Numbered from the stretch's first letter, positions 1-10,796 are shown. The stretch: DNA of 64,000 nucleotides from Phytophthora quininea (GCA_011947345.1 JAAVTG010000025.1:1-64000), one strand, 5' to 3'. Notes: generated by a model from the sequence alone, not told the origin. Made by a program: numbers and translations.

Positions 1-733
1 ATCTTGGGAAGAAGGATAATGGGACTGGTCTGTCAACACACGTGTGGGCCTCCAGTGATCCTCCGTTGTGGCCCTCATACCGTGAAGGAGGAATTCAAAC
101 CACACGGAAGCAGTCGAGATTGTAGTTTCGTCATGCAAAGTCTATCATCACGAGAGACCTTACAACGAGATAGGAAGAGATTGCATCCCGCTGTTTGAGC
201 GGCACGCGCGTACTTATTAACCGCGAGGTGTTTTGAGATCCCTCGCTCAGACTTTGCCTTCCTACACTTCAGCGATTCATTGCTTGCTCTCATCTCGTGA
301 TTTATCTTCTTCTCAAGTGGTTAAATGTGGCATCAAGCTGCCCGTAGCTGCATCAGTTGAGCTCGGATCTATTTTACATTTGGTATCTCATGACGCGGGC
401 TGTATTCCTTGACCGCAGCTGCAGGAGGGGGCGACTCCTACGCACAGCGAATTCTTGAGCCGGCCAGTCCACGTCAAGTAAAAACGCAAAGCGTTGACTC
501 AATTCGTGGCGTTCGACTGTTGAGAACGGCAGACCATACCCGTGGAGCCCTTGGGATCGTTATCCCATTCGGCAGTGGCAGCTGTAAGCGACGTCGTCTC
601 GTGTCTTTCTTGATCACGCGTCTACAATACCGAGATAACGGTTGAGCAATGGAACACAGGCCAATGGACACCAATTTGAACTGCGCTGCTGCTGAACGAC
701 GCAAGGCTAGATGCTCTTGGAAGAGAAGCCAAG
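1..733. other. Left flank without a recognised gene
   Basis: I see no convincing coding region, RNA gene or repeat end here. Several short open frames exist on both strands but none has a recognisable domain, a start context or a paralog in the window. The right edge is the 3' end of the metallopeptidase copy that starts at 1922. Confidence 0.5.
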
Positions 734-1922
734 TTAGAAGCTGTAGCGGGGCTTCACGTGCTCCAAAACGCAACATCCAACCATCACTCGGGGTGATCAT
801 GATCGAACTGGCCGCCATCATCAGAGTGTTGGGGAAGTCCCGTGCAGGCTTGTCCTCGTCGGTATAAAAGTCCGGCAAGCCGAACCCGTGGCCGATCTCG
901 TGGCCAATGAACATGATGTGCTCCTTGTCGATGTTCTCTAGCGTGTTGTTCGTGCTCACCTCCTGGCCCCAACTCGATCCGAAGCCGTACGGGATGCTAT
1001 CGTTCAGCTGTAGATAGATGTCGTACGGCTCTCCTTGCAGGCGCTCGTGTCCTGCCACAACCCGTTGCTGTTAACGCGAAAACATTCTTCCGGGCACTGC
1101 GGAATGCCGTCCGAGTCGAGGTCGCCCTCGTAGATCGTACCGAGCGAGTCGTCGGACCATTCGAACTGCGATGCGTCTCGGGCGGCGAAGCCGACAACTT
1201 TACAGTGAGCTGCTCGAACGGCCAGCAGTTGTAGCCCACCAGCCACTTGTTCCACGCGTTAAAATGACGGGTCAACATGCCTTGGAATTTGGCTGCCGTC
1301 GTCTTCGGTAGCATTCTAGTTTTACTATCCCAGCGAACGCAGTAGTTCATTGAGCCGTTGTTGTGCACGAGGTGGCCCATGATCCAGTTCTTGTCGGCCA
1401 TGATGTTCCAATTGGCAGTCACGGACGTGTCGGCGTTGGGTCCGATGCGATTTTCCCAACCCAGTCAATGTACTCAGGCTTGATATAGCTGGCCGGTTCT
1501 CCAACGACGTACTCGCCGGGCTTCGAGGTGATCTTGCCGAAAGAGATCGGCGTCTTATCGCAGCTTGTGGCCGTGTCAAAACCCACTCGTTGTCCGGCTT
1601 CGGCGGTGTAGGCAATATCAACAGGACACCCCCAGTCGTCGTCAGTGTATTCCGGTTTGCGACCTGAGCCTTGTTCACCGCCTCCCTCGGTCGGTTGGGT
1701 TGTATCGGAGCTGACACCGAAACCAGGGGACGAAGAAGATATTGCACCCGCATCTCCAACACTTGAAGTTGTCATTTGACTCACTTGAGACCAAGTTGCT
1801 CTCGCTGGAACGACCGTCCCAACACTTTGTGCGATATCGTCCTCACCTCTGAAGTCGATCGCGGACACCATAGCTGCCAATGCTGCTGCAAACGTTAGCC
1901 GCGAAATCCTTGTCGTCGCCAT
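734..1922 (-). pseudogene. Secreted HExxH zinc metallopeptidase, frameshifted copy (copy A)
   Basis: The product would be a secreted protease. It starts with a signal peptide (MATTRISRLTFAAALAAMVSA), then has a Ser/Thr-rich spacer, a conserved region with DWGCP, KITSKPG and YIKPEYIDW, a Cys/Trp-rich core (NWIMxHLVHNN, NYCVRWDS, GYNCWPFEQ), and the zinc motif HEIGHGFGLPD. That motif has the HExxHxxGxxD form used by snapalysin-like zincins, with a Met-containing stretch after it. The frame is broken at about 1452, 1199, 1036 and near 763. The first three are one-base losses relative to the sister copy at 8000-8794, and the last is about five bases inside the terminal GWMLRR-LEH-PRY block. Decay is likely, but the one-base losses could be sequence errors. 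The family is recognised from the motif and from its paralogs here; the substrate is unknown. Confidence 0.75.
813..1280 (-). repeat. Near-identical inverted tract shared with 8241-8710
   Basis: This 468-base stretch reads on the minus strand almost identically to 8241-8710 on the plus strand. I see only two one-base losses (a G in a G run, an A in an A run) and one substitution. Sequence outside the tract, including the N-terminal halves of the two genes, is clearly diverged, so the boundaries are abrupt. That is the pattern of a gene-conversion tract or a very recent partial duplication. Confidence 0.8.
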
Positions 1923-2226
1923 CTCGAAGAAAATTTAACGGTGACCTGCGGAGAGCAAACAGCAAATGGAGCGGCATTATTGCCGCATCAACATGGGCAC
2001 GTGGTTACAACACGTTGACTTGCTATTGGGAGCGTCGAGGCTGGCACCCCATAATCAAACGATTATCCTCCACGCAATCGTGTGGACCAAAGCCCGAAGT
2101 TGAGCCTGTCGTGCCCGCAAGACTCTGGTAATTCATAACACATTTATTGTTGGACCGTAGACATTTGTTGGCGTCTCCGTGCTCGTACCAAACGCGAGCA
2201 GGAACTCAAAACAACGAGAAGTGCTG

Positions 2227-3289
2227 CTAGAAACCGTAGCGCGGCTTCAAGTGCTCTAAAACACGGCGCAGCATCCAGCCGTCGTTTGGCGTGATGGTGA
2301 TGGCACTAAACGCCATCATCACAGCGTCGGGGAAGTCCCGTGCAGGCTTATCCGCCTCGGAATAAAAGTCCGGCAAGCCGAATCCGTGGCCGATCTCGTG
2401 GCCAATGAACATGATGTGCTCTTTGTCGATGTTTTCCAGCGTGTTTTTCAGACTCACCTCCTCACCCCAGTCGTACCCGAAGCCGTACTCGATGTTGTCG
2501 TTGAGGTGCAGATACACGTCGTACGGCTCCCCTGGCACGAGGTCGTGTCCGACCAAACGTTGTTAACGTTATCATAGAAGCGGTGGCATTCGTCAGGGCA
2601 TTGCGGGATGCCATTTGAGTCGAGGTTGCCCTCATAGATAGTGCCCAACGAATCTCCAGACCATTGGAGCTCCGACGCTTCTCGTGCGGCGAAGCCGACT
2701 ACCTTCGTGGAGAGCTGTTCGAACGGCCAGCAGTTGTAGCCCACTAGCCACTTGTTCCACGCATTGTAGTGGCGGGTCAGCATGCCTTGGAACTTGGCGG
2801 CCGTAGTCTTGGCTAGCTTCTTCGCCTTGCTATCCCAGCGAACGCAGTAGTTCATGGTGCCGTTGTTGTGCACGAGGTGGTCCATGATCCAGTTCTTGTT
2901 GGCCATGACGTTCCAGTTAGCCGTGTTCGAGGTATCGGCGTTGGGTCCGATGCGGTTCTCCCAGACCCAGTCGAGGTACGCGGGTTTGATGTAGCTGGTG
3001 GGATCGCCAACTACACAGCCACCCTTCTTGGAGGTGATCTTGCCAAAAGTGACCGGTGTCTTATCGCAGTTCGTAGCGGTGTCGGAGACCACCCGTTGCC
3101 CAGCTTGAGCCATCCCGTCGATGGCAGTAGAACAGCCCCAGTCGTTGTCAGTGCTCTCTACAAAATGAACATCAATCGGTTAGACTCATAAATTGGTAAG
3201 CCGTTGATTAGCACGTGCATCTTACGAGCCGAAGACGCGACAGCTAAGGCAGCAGCTAGAAGAACGTGGGCAAGTCGAGTGAGTGCCAT
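2227..3289 (-). CDS. Secreted HExxH zinc metallopeptidase (copy B), one frame break
   Basis: Exon 1 (3226-3289) encodes a signal peptide, MALTRLAHVLLAAALAVASSA. A 68-nt GT-AG intron lies at 3158-3225 (GTAAGA...TTGTAG), and splicing restores the frame into the family's conserved DNDWGC block. Exon 2 carries the full core (KITSKKGG, SYIKPAYLDWVWENRIG, NWIMDHLVHNN, NYCVRWDS, GYNCWPFEQ) and the zinc motif HEIGHGFGLPDFY, and ends with a family-typical PRYGF. One frame break sits near 2530 in a run of four C (G on the coding strand), where the paralog at 8000-8794 suggests a missing base in the codons before GEPYD. It is otherwise complete at about 330 residues, so this is probably a working gene with a base-call error, or a very young pseudogene. 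It lacks the long Ser/Thr linker of the copies at 9059 and 14930. An Inr-like promoter lies 12 bases upstream of the ATG. Confidence 0.75.
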
Positions 3290-3300
3290 CTTGGAAGAGT

Positions 3301-3315
3301 GGAAATGACAATGAG
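3301..3315 (-). promoter_or_regulatory. Oomycete Inr/FPR-like core promoter of the 3289 metallopeptidase
   Basis: On the minus strand this reads CTCATTGTCATTTCC, which fits the oomycete initiator plus flanking promoter region (TCATTYBNCAWTTTNYY) at nearly every position. It lies 12 bases before the ATG, so a very short leader is implied. Confidence 0.6.
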
Positions 3316-3698
3316 ATCCATTTCATGAGGACACGGTCGTGGTTTGTATCTGCCCGTATGAAATACCTGCTCTCAATCCAGACGGCAAAGGCGCACAAGT
3401 TGACCGTGAACCGGGTGGACAAGCGTTTTACGAACAGAAAATCGCGATGGACTTCCACACCTGTCGGAGACCGACCCATAGATTGTGTTGCCGTGTGTTT
3501 GCAGCGCCGTGTACGCGGATTCGATCGGTCAACATGAATGAAAAATTGTTGACTTCAGCCTTATGGCGTGCCAGCAGCTTGTGGCTTTCCATTTGAATTC
3601 GTCCAGTCAAGTTTTTCACTTCTTCCGCGGCGGCAGATGAAAGATGTGCTGTCCGTGCTGGTTGACGTTATGATAGCTTACTTGTACCACAGGCGGGT
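3316..3698. other. Intergenic, no gene seen
   Basis: Short overlapping frames occur on both strands, but none has a domain or paralog in the window. The segment separates the divergent start of the 3289 gene from the 3' end of the FtsH-like pseudogene. Confidence 0.4.
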
Positions 3699-5163
3699 TC
3701 AAGCACTCGATTTGAACCATTTTACGACCTCAAAACAACGCAATAGCCAGCTAATTTCCTTCCTAGCGGGGCTTAACGAGTCGTCCATCGCAAACTCGAA
3801 CGACGATCCGGCAATGTGGCGCGTCTGCGATTCAAAAGCGCGGTTCATGGCGAGCTCGAAGTGCGCGTGCTTGACAGAGATGTCGCCATGGCGTACAGCT
3901 AGCAAGGCCGCTTCATTCACGAGACTCGCTAGCTGAGCGCCCGACCGCTGTCCTAGCTGACCACATTCCTCCGCCACTACCGCAAGATCAACGTCCTTAT
4001 CAAGTCTCACATTGCGGCAGTGCACGTCAAGAATCGCTTCTCGACCCTTGGCATCAGGCAGCCCCACATACACGTGGCGATCGAAGCGTCCAGGACGACA
4101 AAGCGCCGGGTCGAGCACCTCCGGGCGATTTGTGGCCGCGATCACGATAACGCCGTTCGCATTGCCCTCAAAGCCGTCCATTTCGGTCAGCAACTGGTTC
4201 AGTGTCTGCTCGCGCTCGTCGTTCGAGTTAAAGCCACCTCGGGCTTTGGCCAGTGCGTCAATTTCATCGATAAAGATGATACATTGCGGATATTGCGAGG
4301 CCTGGGTGAACAAATCCCGCACGCGAGCCGCTCCTCGTCCGACGAGCATCTCGACAAAGTCCGAGGCCGAGCAGAACAGGAAGGCGACGCCAGCTTCCGA
4401 CGCCACAGCTCTCGCCAGCAGCGTCTTCCCCGTCCCGGAAGGACCGCAAAGCAGCACTCCTTTTGGTACTTTGGCGCCAATAGCCTGGTACCTCGACGGA
4501 TGTCTTAAAAGTCTACTTCTTCCAACTCCTTGCGAGCGTTGTCAATGCCCGCTACATCGTCGAAAGAAATCCGCTGCGTCTGTTGCTGTTTACGAACGTT
4601 TTGGTGGCGTCTTTGCCGACAGCGCCGGCGTCCGTGCCGAACATCCCTCGAAGCATTTTGTACGTGAGCCCCAAGTACAAAAGGGCAATAACGCCACTGC
4701 GATGGGCATTAGACGACTGGAAGTAGAAGGAGACACCGAGCCGAACTCCACTCCGGAATGCACAAGTGCGTCCAAAATGTAGGTATTCTCGGTCCGCGGC
4801 GGAATCAATACCCTAAGTAAAATCATACCCAAAATGAGTATTGGTAATAAAATAATAACTTTTCTTCTAGAGCTCTGTAGAGCCCCCAAGTTGCCACGTA
4901 CTTGTACGTCTGCAGTCCGTCCTTGGCCTGCACGAGGCAGTGGTCCCCAGCCAGCAGCACTTGGCCCACTTTATGCGTCTTCAAGTCGCTTAGAAAAGTA
5001 CTGAACAGTCTCCAGGGCGGCGTAGCGACCGAACCGCCGGCGGTCAGAGCGCGAGCGCGCGTCAGCAGAGAGACGAGGAACTCACGAAGCCGGCGGACCC
5101 CCTGCCGGTCAGAACCAGCACGCACAGCGCCATCGCCAGCCGCCGCGCGCTTGGGACGCGCAT
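3699..5163 (-). pseudogene. FtsH-like AAA+ ATPase pseudogene, lacking the M41 protease domain
   Basis: The 3' half (3699-4457) is a clear AAA module of the FtsH type: Walker A GPSGTGKT, the [17 protein letters not shown] segment, Walker [11 protein letters not shown], and the second region of homology [18 protein letters not shown]. Upstream, in other frames, are the FtsH-type [16 protein letters not shown] segment (about 4520-4570), a hydrophobic segment near 4680 and an N-terminal substrate-like domain (FLSDLKTHKVGQVLLAGDHC, about 4920-4990). An 89-nt GT-AG intron at 4813-4901 still splices in frame. The ATG at 5163 opens a signal-like peptide. At least three further frame breaks lie between 4480 and 5080. 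The protein stops soon after the AAA lid, with no HExxH metalloprotease domain, so it would be a pseudo-FtsH even if the frames were repaired. Confidence 0.75.
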
Positions 5164-6092
5164 AGTTCCCAGGAAGTGAAAGTGAAAGTTGACTCGACAA
5201 TAGAAAACATATGGAACGTTTTGTACCCATTTCGGAACAAATACACAAGAATTTTCAAAAACGAAAACAAGTTTTTACTGTGAGGCATTCCTTTCGTAGC
5301 ATGTTCACGGATTGACAGTGCGGAAAGTGTTTGTTGTTTATGGGGCGCTTCAGACCCATTTCATACTCACAGATCGCAGTAAGCCTTGCCTCAACACATC
5401 GAGTGAAAATGCTGTTCACAAGCCAACAATGTCTACGTGCTCATGTTGACGTGGCCGATGTCTCCCGCGATTTCTACTATGATAGTACCTGCCGTCACTT
5501 TTACTTTTTCTTCTTCGAGATGGCACCGACTAGAGTTCCCCTCGTCATACTTGCTGCCATGTTGGTGGCTGTGGCAGCAGCCATTGATTTTGATGCGATC
5601 ACCCAAAATGATGAAGCCTTGTCCGGAGCTATCCAAAGCGATCCGCTGTCGTCCTGCTCACGTGCCATCACCACTGAGCCCGACAGGAGTTTACAAGTGG
5701 AGTATACCGACAACGACTGGGGGTGTCCGGTCAGCGTCGCGTACACCGCCGGGGAGGGACAGCGAGTCCTCTTTGACACAGCAACAGACTGCGATAAGAC
5801 ACCCGTCACCTTCGGCAAGATCACGTCGAAGCAGTGATCGGAAAAAGTTATTAAAATACAATGAATTGAATATTATATTGACGGAATAACGGATTATTGG
5901 AAAGTAGAAAAGACCGTACAATTTACAATTGTCCCCGTAATAAGTATATTTACTTTTTACCCTTCACGTAAAAGGATGGCTGGTGTCCTGTGGACAACTA
6001 CAGACGGCTGGCTGTGGTGCGTCGATCATTTTGTTCTATAGCTCTCGTCTGTGGTTGTTCATTTCGACTTTCGATCGCTACACTTCAAGCAA

Positions 6093-7593
6093 ATGACAAC
6101 GTCGCGCGGCATCTGCGAGTATTTCTACACGGACTGCGGTGGGGGAATGTTCTCCTGCAAGGAATGTGGTAAATCCCGGAAGCAAGCGCCAGGAACCGGC
6201 TACAGCAACCTCGTCAGCCATCTCGCCACCAAGCACCCGGGATACCTGCAAAACTTCGAGGCCAGCCAGCTAAATGGTGGCGCCACTTTGGAGGCCCACG
6301 GCTTCGTGGACCAGAGGACGATGGAGATATACAAGTGGATGGAATGGGTCATCGTGAGGAACCACTCTCTCAGCGAAGTCGACGACCCGCTCTCTCGCAA
6401 GTGTTGAGCCCGTTTCTTCGAAAACGCTGCAGCGCTACATGCGCCATGTTGCTGAGCGTGTTGGCACCAAGATCTCAGCAGCCATGGGAGATTCATTTGG
6501 GCTCATGTTCGACGGCTGGTCGTGCGGAACGATCCACTTCGTTGCCATCTACGCTGTGTTTGTTCGGGAGGGCGATCTGAGGCAGCCGTTGCTCTCAATC
6601 TCTCATGCAGAGCATGGGCAGAGTGCTGATGCCCACATTGCCATGATCGACGCTGTGCTATCCGTCTACCACAAGACTACGGAGATGGTTCTCTTCATCG
6701 TGAGCGACAATTGCCCAACGAACCAGGCCATAGCGACCCGGCTGGGCGTTCCACTGGTTGGATGCGCCAGCCATCGGTTTAACCTCGCTGTCGGTCGCTA
6801 CCTCAAGGACTTCCAAGACCTGATTGATCAAGTTCAACTCTGTATCCAGCTACGCCTTCCGAACAACAGTGCTAAGCTGGCACGCTTCACGGATCTCAAG
6901 CCGTTGAAGGCTAACGTTACGAGGTGGTCCTCGACTTTCAACATGTTGTCGCGGTACGTCAAGATACGTGATGCGATCAAGATGGTTGCTGCTGTTGAAG
7001 ACTTGTTACCGCGTCCGAGCACCCACCGCAAAATTGTCCAGCTTGTCGAGAAGCTTGCTGATTTGGACAGCGTCTGTGTGCATCTGCAATCGGAGCGGCG
7101 AAATCTCGCTGACGTTCGTCTTCTATTCGACGCTGTCATTGCAAAGTATCCGTCAACAGCTGACGACCTCAAGCCGACAGCCAAGATCATCCACTCTCCT
7201 GAATTCGAGAGTGCGATAGTAAAGTTGCTGTCAAACCGGTCGCTAAGTTCGCAGGAAGAAGACGCTGTTGCTGGATTCGCTGTCCTCTCAACGGCTCGTG
7301 AGAAGAAAAACGACAAAGAGGATTTCGCTACGGCTACTCTCCGTCAGGCGAAGCGCCCTCGTCACTCTTCGATCTCCAAGTATCAAGACATACTGTGTAT
7401 GATTCCACCAACAAGCAATCGTTGCGAGCGCTTGTTTTCACAGTGCAAGTTAGTCCTGACACCGCTTCGCTCACGCTTACTGCCGGCGAACTTCGAGACC
7501 ATTGTCTTCCTACGCTGCAACCGAGAGCTGTGGGACTTCACTACGCTCCTTGGTGGTGAAAGCGCCCCAGTTGAGCCTGTAAATGCTGTCTAG
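6093..7593 (+). pseudogene. hAT transposase, one frame break
   Basis: The N-terminus has a BED-type zinc finger, with Cys residues in FSCKECGK and His residues in LVSHLATKHPGYLQNF (about residues 20-55). After a frame change near 6395-6405 the second frame continues with SSKTLQRYM and RHVAERV, the segment [20 protein letters not shown], the catalytic-core-like [20 protein letters not shown] and [13 protein letters not shown], and the C-terminal hAT dimerisation region ([38 protein letters not shown]). Order and content match hAT transposases. The break turns the first frame into a stop shortly after DDPLSRKC. It could be a true defect or a base error; no splice sites convincingly remove it. 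Confidence 0.85.
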
Positions 7594-7803
7594 TGCTAGC
7601 CAAAGCGATTTTGGCTGAGAGCCTCCCGCCTCCAATAAAAATAAAAACCGGTTTCAACTCCTGATTCATTATAACAGGTCATATTAAAACACCGATAAAA
7701 ATCCCTGCTCCATGTCCACTGATGACTGTCAATTTTGCCGTCGCCGGCCTGTTTGATTGGCGAAAATAAACCCTGCCAGGAACCTGACAGCCACCAGCTT
7801 CTT

Positions 7804-7875
7804 GATGGAGTCGGGACTCGAACCCGCGCACAACAGCTTGGATGGGTCAAGTCTAAACTGCTGCACCGTTCGAAC
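7804..7875 (-). other. tRNA-like relic (B-box), possible SINE head
   Basis: On the minus strand, 7814-7824 reads GGTTCGAGTCC, a perfect RNA polymerase III B-box. About 27-35 bases upstream, GGTGCAGCAGTTTAGAC (7851-7867) resembles a degenerate A-box. The 3' end ACTCCA resembles a tRNA acceptor strand, but no matching 5' acceptor strand is found and no cloverleaf closes. It lies in the 3' noncoding part of the hAT element. A tRNA-derived SINE fragment or tRNA relic is more likely than a working tRNA. Confidence 0.4.
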
Positions 7876-8240
7876 CCACACAATACTGACTAATTATTGC
7901 AATTTTTATTATTGCTACGCCGCATTCGTCAATGACGAATTACGTTTTTCTAGAGAACCAATGCAGTTTTTATTTAATTGTCCGAACACTGCGTCGAAGC
8001 CCGGCGAGTGCGTCATTGGTAAACCAACTGAGTACATCAAACCCGAGTACATCGACTGGGTCTGGGAGAACCGCATCGGACCCAACGCCGATACTTCCAA
8101 CAAGGCCAACTGGAACATCATGGCCGACAAGAACTGGATCATGGACCACCTTGTGTACAACAACGGCACCATGAACTACTGCGTGCGTTGGGATAGCGAG
8201 ACCAGAAAGCTGGCCAAGACCACTGCCGCCAAGCTCCCAG

Positions 8241-8710
8241 GCATGTTGACCCGTCATTTTAACGCGTGGAACAAGTGGCTGGTGGGCTACAACTGCTGGC
8301 CGTTCGAGCAGCTCACTGTAAAAGTTGTCGGCTTCGCCGCCCGAGACGCATCGCAGTTCGAATGGTCCGACGACTCGCTCGGTACGATCTACGAGGGCGA
8401 CCTCGACTCGGACGGCATTCCGCAGTGCCCGGAAGAATGTTTTCGCGTTAACAGCAACGGGTTGTGGCAGGACACGAGCGCCTGCAAGGGAGAGCCGTAC
8501 GACATCTATCTACAGCTGAACGATAGCATCCCGTACGGCTTCGGATCGAGTTGGGGCCAGGAGGTGAGCACGAACAACACGCTAGAGAACATCGACAAGG
8601 AGCACATCATGTTCATTGGCCACGAGATCGGCCACGGGTTCGGCTTGCCGGACTTTTATACCGACGAGGACAAGCCTGCACGGGACTTCCCCAACGCTCT
8701 GATGATGGCG
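8241..8710 (+). repeat. Near-identical inverted tract shared with 813-1280
   Basis: This is the partner of the tract at 813-1280, in opposite orientation and about 7 kb away. It covers the catalytic half of the metallopeptidase from GMLTRHFNAWN to FPNALMM. This copy has the intact frame. Confidence 0.8.
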
Positions 8711-9058
8711 TTTAGCGCCATCACCATCACACCGAACGATGGCTGGATGCTGCGCCGTATTCTGGAAAACCTGAATCCCCGCTACAGCTTCTAACTTTAC
8801 TTCGTCTGCTGGACAATCTCTTGTAGAAATCTGTGTGGTGAGTTCCTGCTCGCGCTTGGTACACCACAATCGTCGACAATAAATGCTGTCTTGCCACAGG
8901 TAACCTGGATAAAAAGTTTTCGCTCGCCCTCGTTGGGAATGAACTTTCTCAATGACATTGAACGCTTATACGGTAAACGACAAACAAACGTTTACACCTT
9001 GCTCGTACCGAACGCGAGCGACTTGACGCGATGTAGATTCTAGTGCGCAGGGATGTGT

Positions 9059-10793
9059 TTAAAAGCTGTAGCGGTCCTTCTTGACGTGCTCCAGCACACG
9101 ACGCAGCATCCAGCCGTCACTTGGAGTCACTTCCATGGAGCTGCCGGCCATCATGATGCAGTTGGGCCAGTCCTCGGCGGGCTTGTCCGTGGTCTCGTAG
9201 AAATCAGGAGACCAAAGCCGTGACCGATCTCATGGGCGACGATCACCAGTTGCTCCTGGTCGATGGTCTGCAGCATGTTCTCGAGGTTCACCTCCTGGCC
9301 CCAATCGTAGCCGAAGCCACCCTCAAGCCCCTGCTTGGGCCACAGTGAGATGTCGAACGGTTCGCCCTTGCAAGAACTAGTGTCCGTCCACGACCCAGGA
9401 CCGTTGTCGAAAAAGCGGTAGCAGCTCTGGGAGCACTGCGGCACACCGTCGGAGTCGAGGTCTCCTTCGTAGATTGTACCGAGCGAGTCGTCAGTCCAGT
9501 CAAGCAATGACTTCTCCTTGACAGCGAAGCCCACGATATTGACCTTGATCTCGTTGTACGGCCAGCAGTCATAGCCGATGAGCCAGTGGTTCCAAGCGGC
9601 GTACTGACGTTCCACCATGGCCTGGAACTTGGACGCGACAGTTTTCGAGAGCTTCTCGGTACTATCCCACCGCACGCAGTAGTTGAGGGAGCCCTTGTTG
9701 TGTACAATATGGTCCATGATCCAGTTCTTGTTGGTCATCACATTCCAGTTGGAGTCCTTGGACGTATCGGCGTTGGGGCCGATGCGGTTGTCCCAGACCC
9801 AGTCGATGTAGTTGGCGCTGACGTAAGCGTTCGGGTTGCCGATGACACACTCACCAGAGGCGGACGTGACGTCTCCGAAAGTCGCATGGTCGCCACTACT
9901 AGTGCTGTTCGAGGTCTGCGAAGTCGAGTCAGACCCACCTTGCTGTTGTCCAGTTCCGCTCGACGTCGTCGACGTTGCCGTGTTCGAAGAGGAGGTTGTA
10001 GAAGGAGTCGAGGGGTTTGTGCCTGCGACGACCCCTGGTCCGTAGTACCGCTGGAAGCAGTCGATAGGGTCGAAGGAGTCGACGGCGCGGGGTCTTCAAA
10101 AGTGCTGGTGGCCGTGTTGGAGGAAGACGCGGGCGAAGGCGTCTCAACCGCACCCTGTTCGGTGCCGCTGGATGCCGTCGAAGGCGCCGCAGGTGTCTCA
10201 ACGTCATTCGAGCCGCTGCACTCGAGGCTGTATCCCGTCGTTGGGGTCGAGGTATCGTCAGACCCGCTGCATTCTAGACTGTAGCCACCGGTACCTGGCG
10301 TCGAAGCAGCGGAGCCCTCGTCCGACTCGCACTCGAGGCTCCCCCAATCTTGGTTTCCACCGGTGGAAGGAGGCGCGCCGAAAGACGATGAAGCCGTCGA
10401 TTGAGTCGGTAAAGGTGGCCATCCTTGGCTGCCGGTGCCGCTCGTGGTTGGCTCGTTCCATGTTTGGTCTCCTGCTCCACTTGACGAAGGTGGGGTCCAA
10501 CCGGTAGACGTTGTCGGTCCAGTCGTACCCCATTCTTGGTTGCCGGTATCGGTCGAGGGCGTGCTGGGCGCCATCGTGGGCACATTGTTCGACGACGACC
10601 ACTGCACGGGCGACCCGAATCCGCTTGCTCCAGTCGTGGCCCCACCCTGTGTCAGCTGTTCTTGCTGAGGAGCCACCGTGCCTGCCGTCTGCGAGACATT
10701 GTTTTGGCCGGTAAAGTCAAAAGCGGTCGACGAGGCGACCAGGCTGGCCGCGAGGAACACTGCCGACGTACGTTGGAATCGACTTGGTGCCAT
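9059..10793 (-). CDS. Secreted HExxH metallopeptidase with long Ser/Thr-rich linker (copy E), two frame breaks
   Basis: The ATG at 10793 opens a signal peptide (MAPSRFQRTSAVFLAASLVASSTA). A mucin-like linker of about 250 residues follows, rich in Ser, Thr, Pro and Gly, with blocks such as GSQGWPP and repeated GYSLECSGSDD. The catalytic module then contains NPNAYVSANYIDWVWDNRIG, NWIMDHIVHNKGSLNYCVRW, GYDCWPYNEIKVN, DDSLGTIYEGDLDSDG and HEIGHGFG, ending in DRYSF. There are two one-base losses: near 10015 in the linker (ACCCC-TCG, where copy F has an extra G), and at about 9211, immediately after the zinc-motif glycine and leucine, so the Asp of HExxHxxGxxD falls out of frame. Downstream codons to the stop stay conserved. 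It is probably a real secreted protease with possible base errors. The linker may be heavily O-glycosylated (inference). Confidence 0.7.
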
Positions 10794-10796
10794 CTT

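Larger units (their letters stand above)
5832..7991 (+). mobile_element. hAT-superfamily DNA transposon with TIRs and 8-bp target duplication
   Basis: The ends are imperfect terminal inverted repeats: CAGTGATCGGA at 5832 and, on the other strand from 7991, CAGTGTTCGGA. They match 10 of 11 positions, followed by A/T-rich similarity. CAGTG is a typical hAT terminus. The 8-bp duplication CGTCGAAG (5824-5831 and 7992-7999) is the hAT target-site length. The interior carries a BED-finger hAT transposase (6093-7593) and about 400 bases of 3' noncoding sequence with a tRNA-like relic. The element interrupts a metallopeptidase gene. The transposase frame is broken once, so this copy may depend on a transposase supplied in trans. 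Confidence 0.92.
5520..8794 (+). pseudogene. Secreted HExxH zinc metallopeptidase split by a hAT transposon (copy C)
   Basis: The 5' part (5520-5831) encodes a signal peptide (MAPTRVPLVILAAMLVAVAAA), a spacer and the conserved DNDWGCP...KITSK block. The 3' part (8000-8794) resumes exactly with PGECVIGKPTEYIKP and runs uninterrupted through NWIMDHLVYNN, NYCVRWDS, GYNCWPFEQ, HEIGHGFGLPDFY and the terminal RILENLNPRYSF. The two parts are separated by the 2160-bp element at 5832-7991. One 8-bp target copy (5824-5831) and its duplicate (7992-7999) flank the insertion, and with one copy counted the family frame is continuous. Both halves show no other break, which indicates a recent insertion. As it stands, translation ends at the TGA inside the element's first bases (5835-5837). 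Confidence 0.9.

Noticed and set aside
5331..5519. An upstream extension of the metallopeptidase frame starting near 5331
   Set aside because: The signal peptide starts at the ATG at 5520, as in all sister copies. The extension is open by chance.
7804..7875. A functional tRNA gene
   Set aside because: Only a B-box and a weak A-box are present. No acceptor stem closes and no anticodon arm can be placed.
9200..9220. An intron explaining the break after the zinc motif
   Set aside because: No GT-AG pair restores the frame. Only one base is missing relative to paralogs and flanking codons are continuous.
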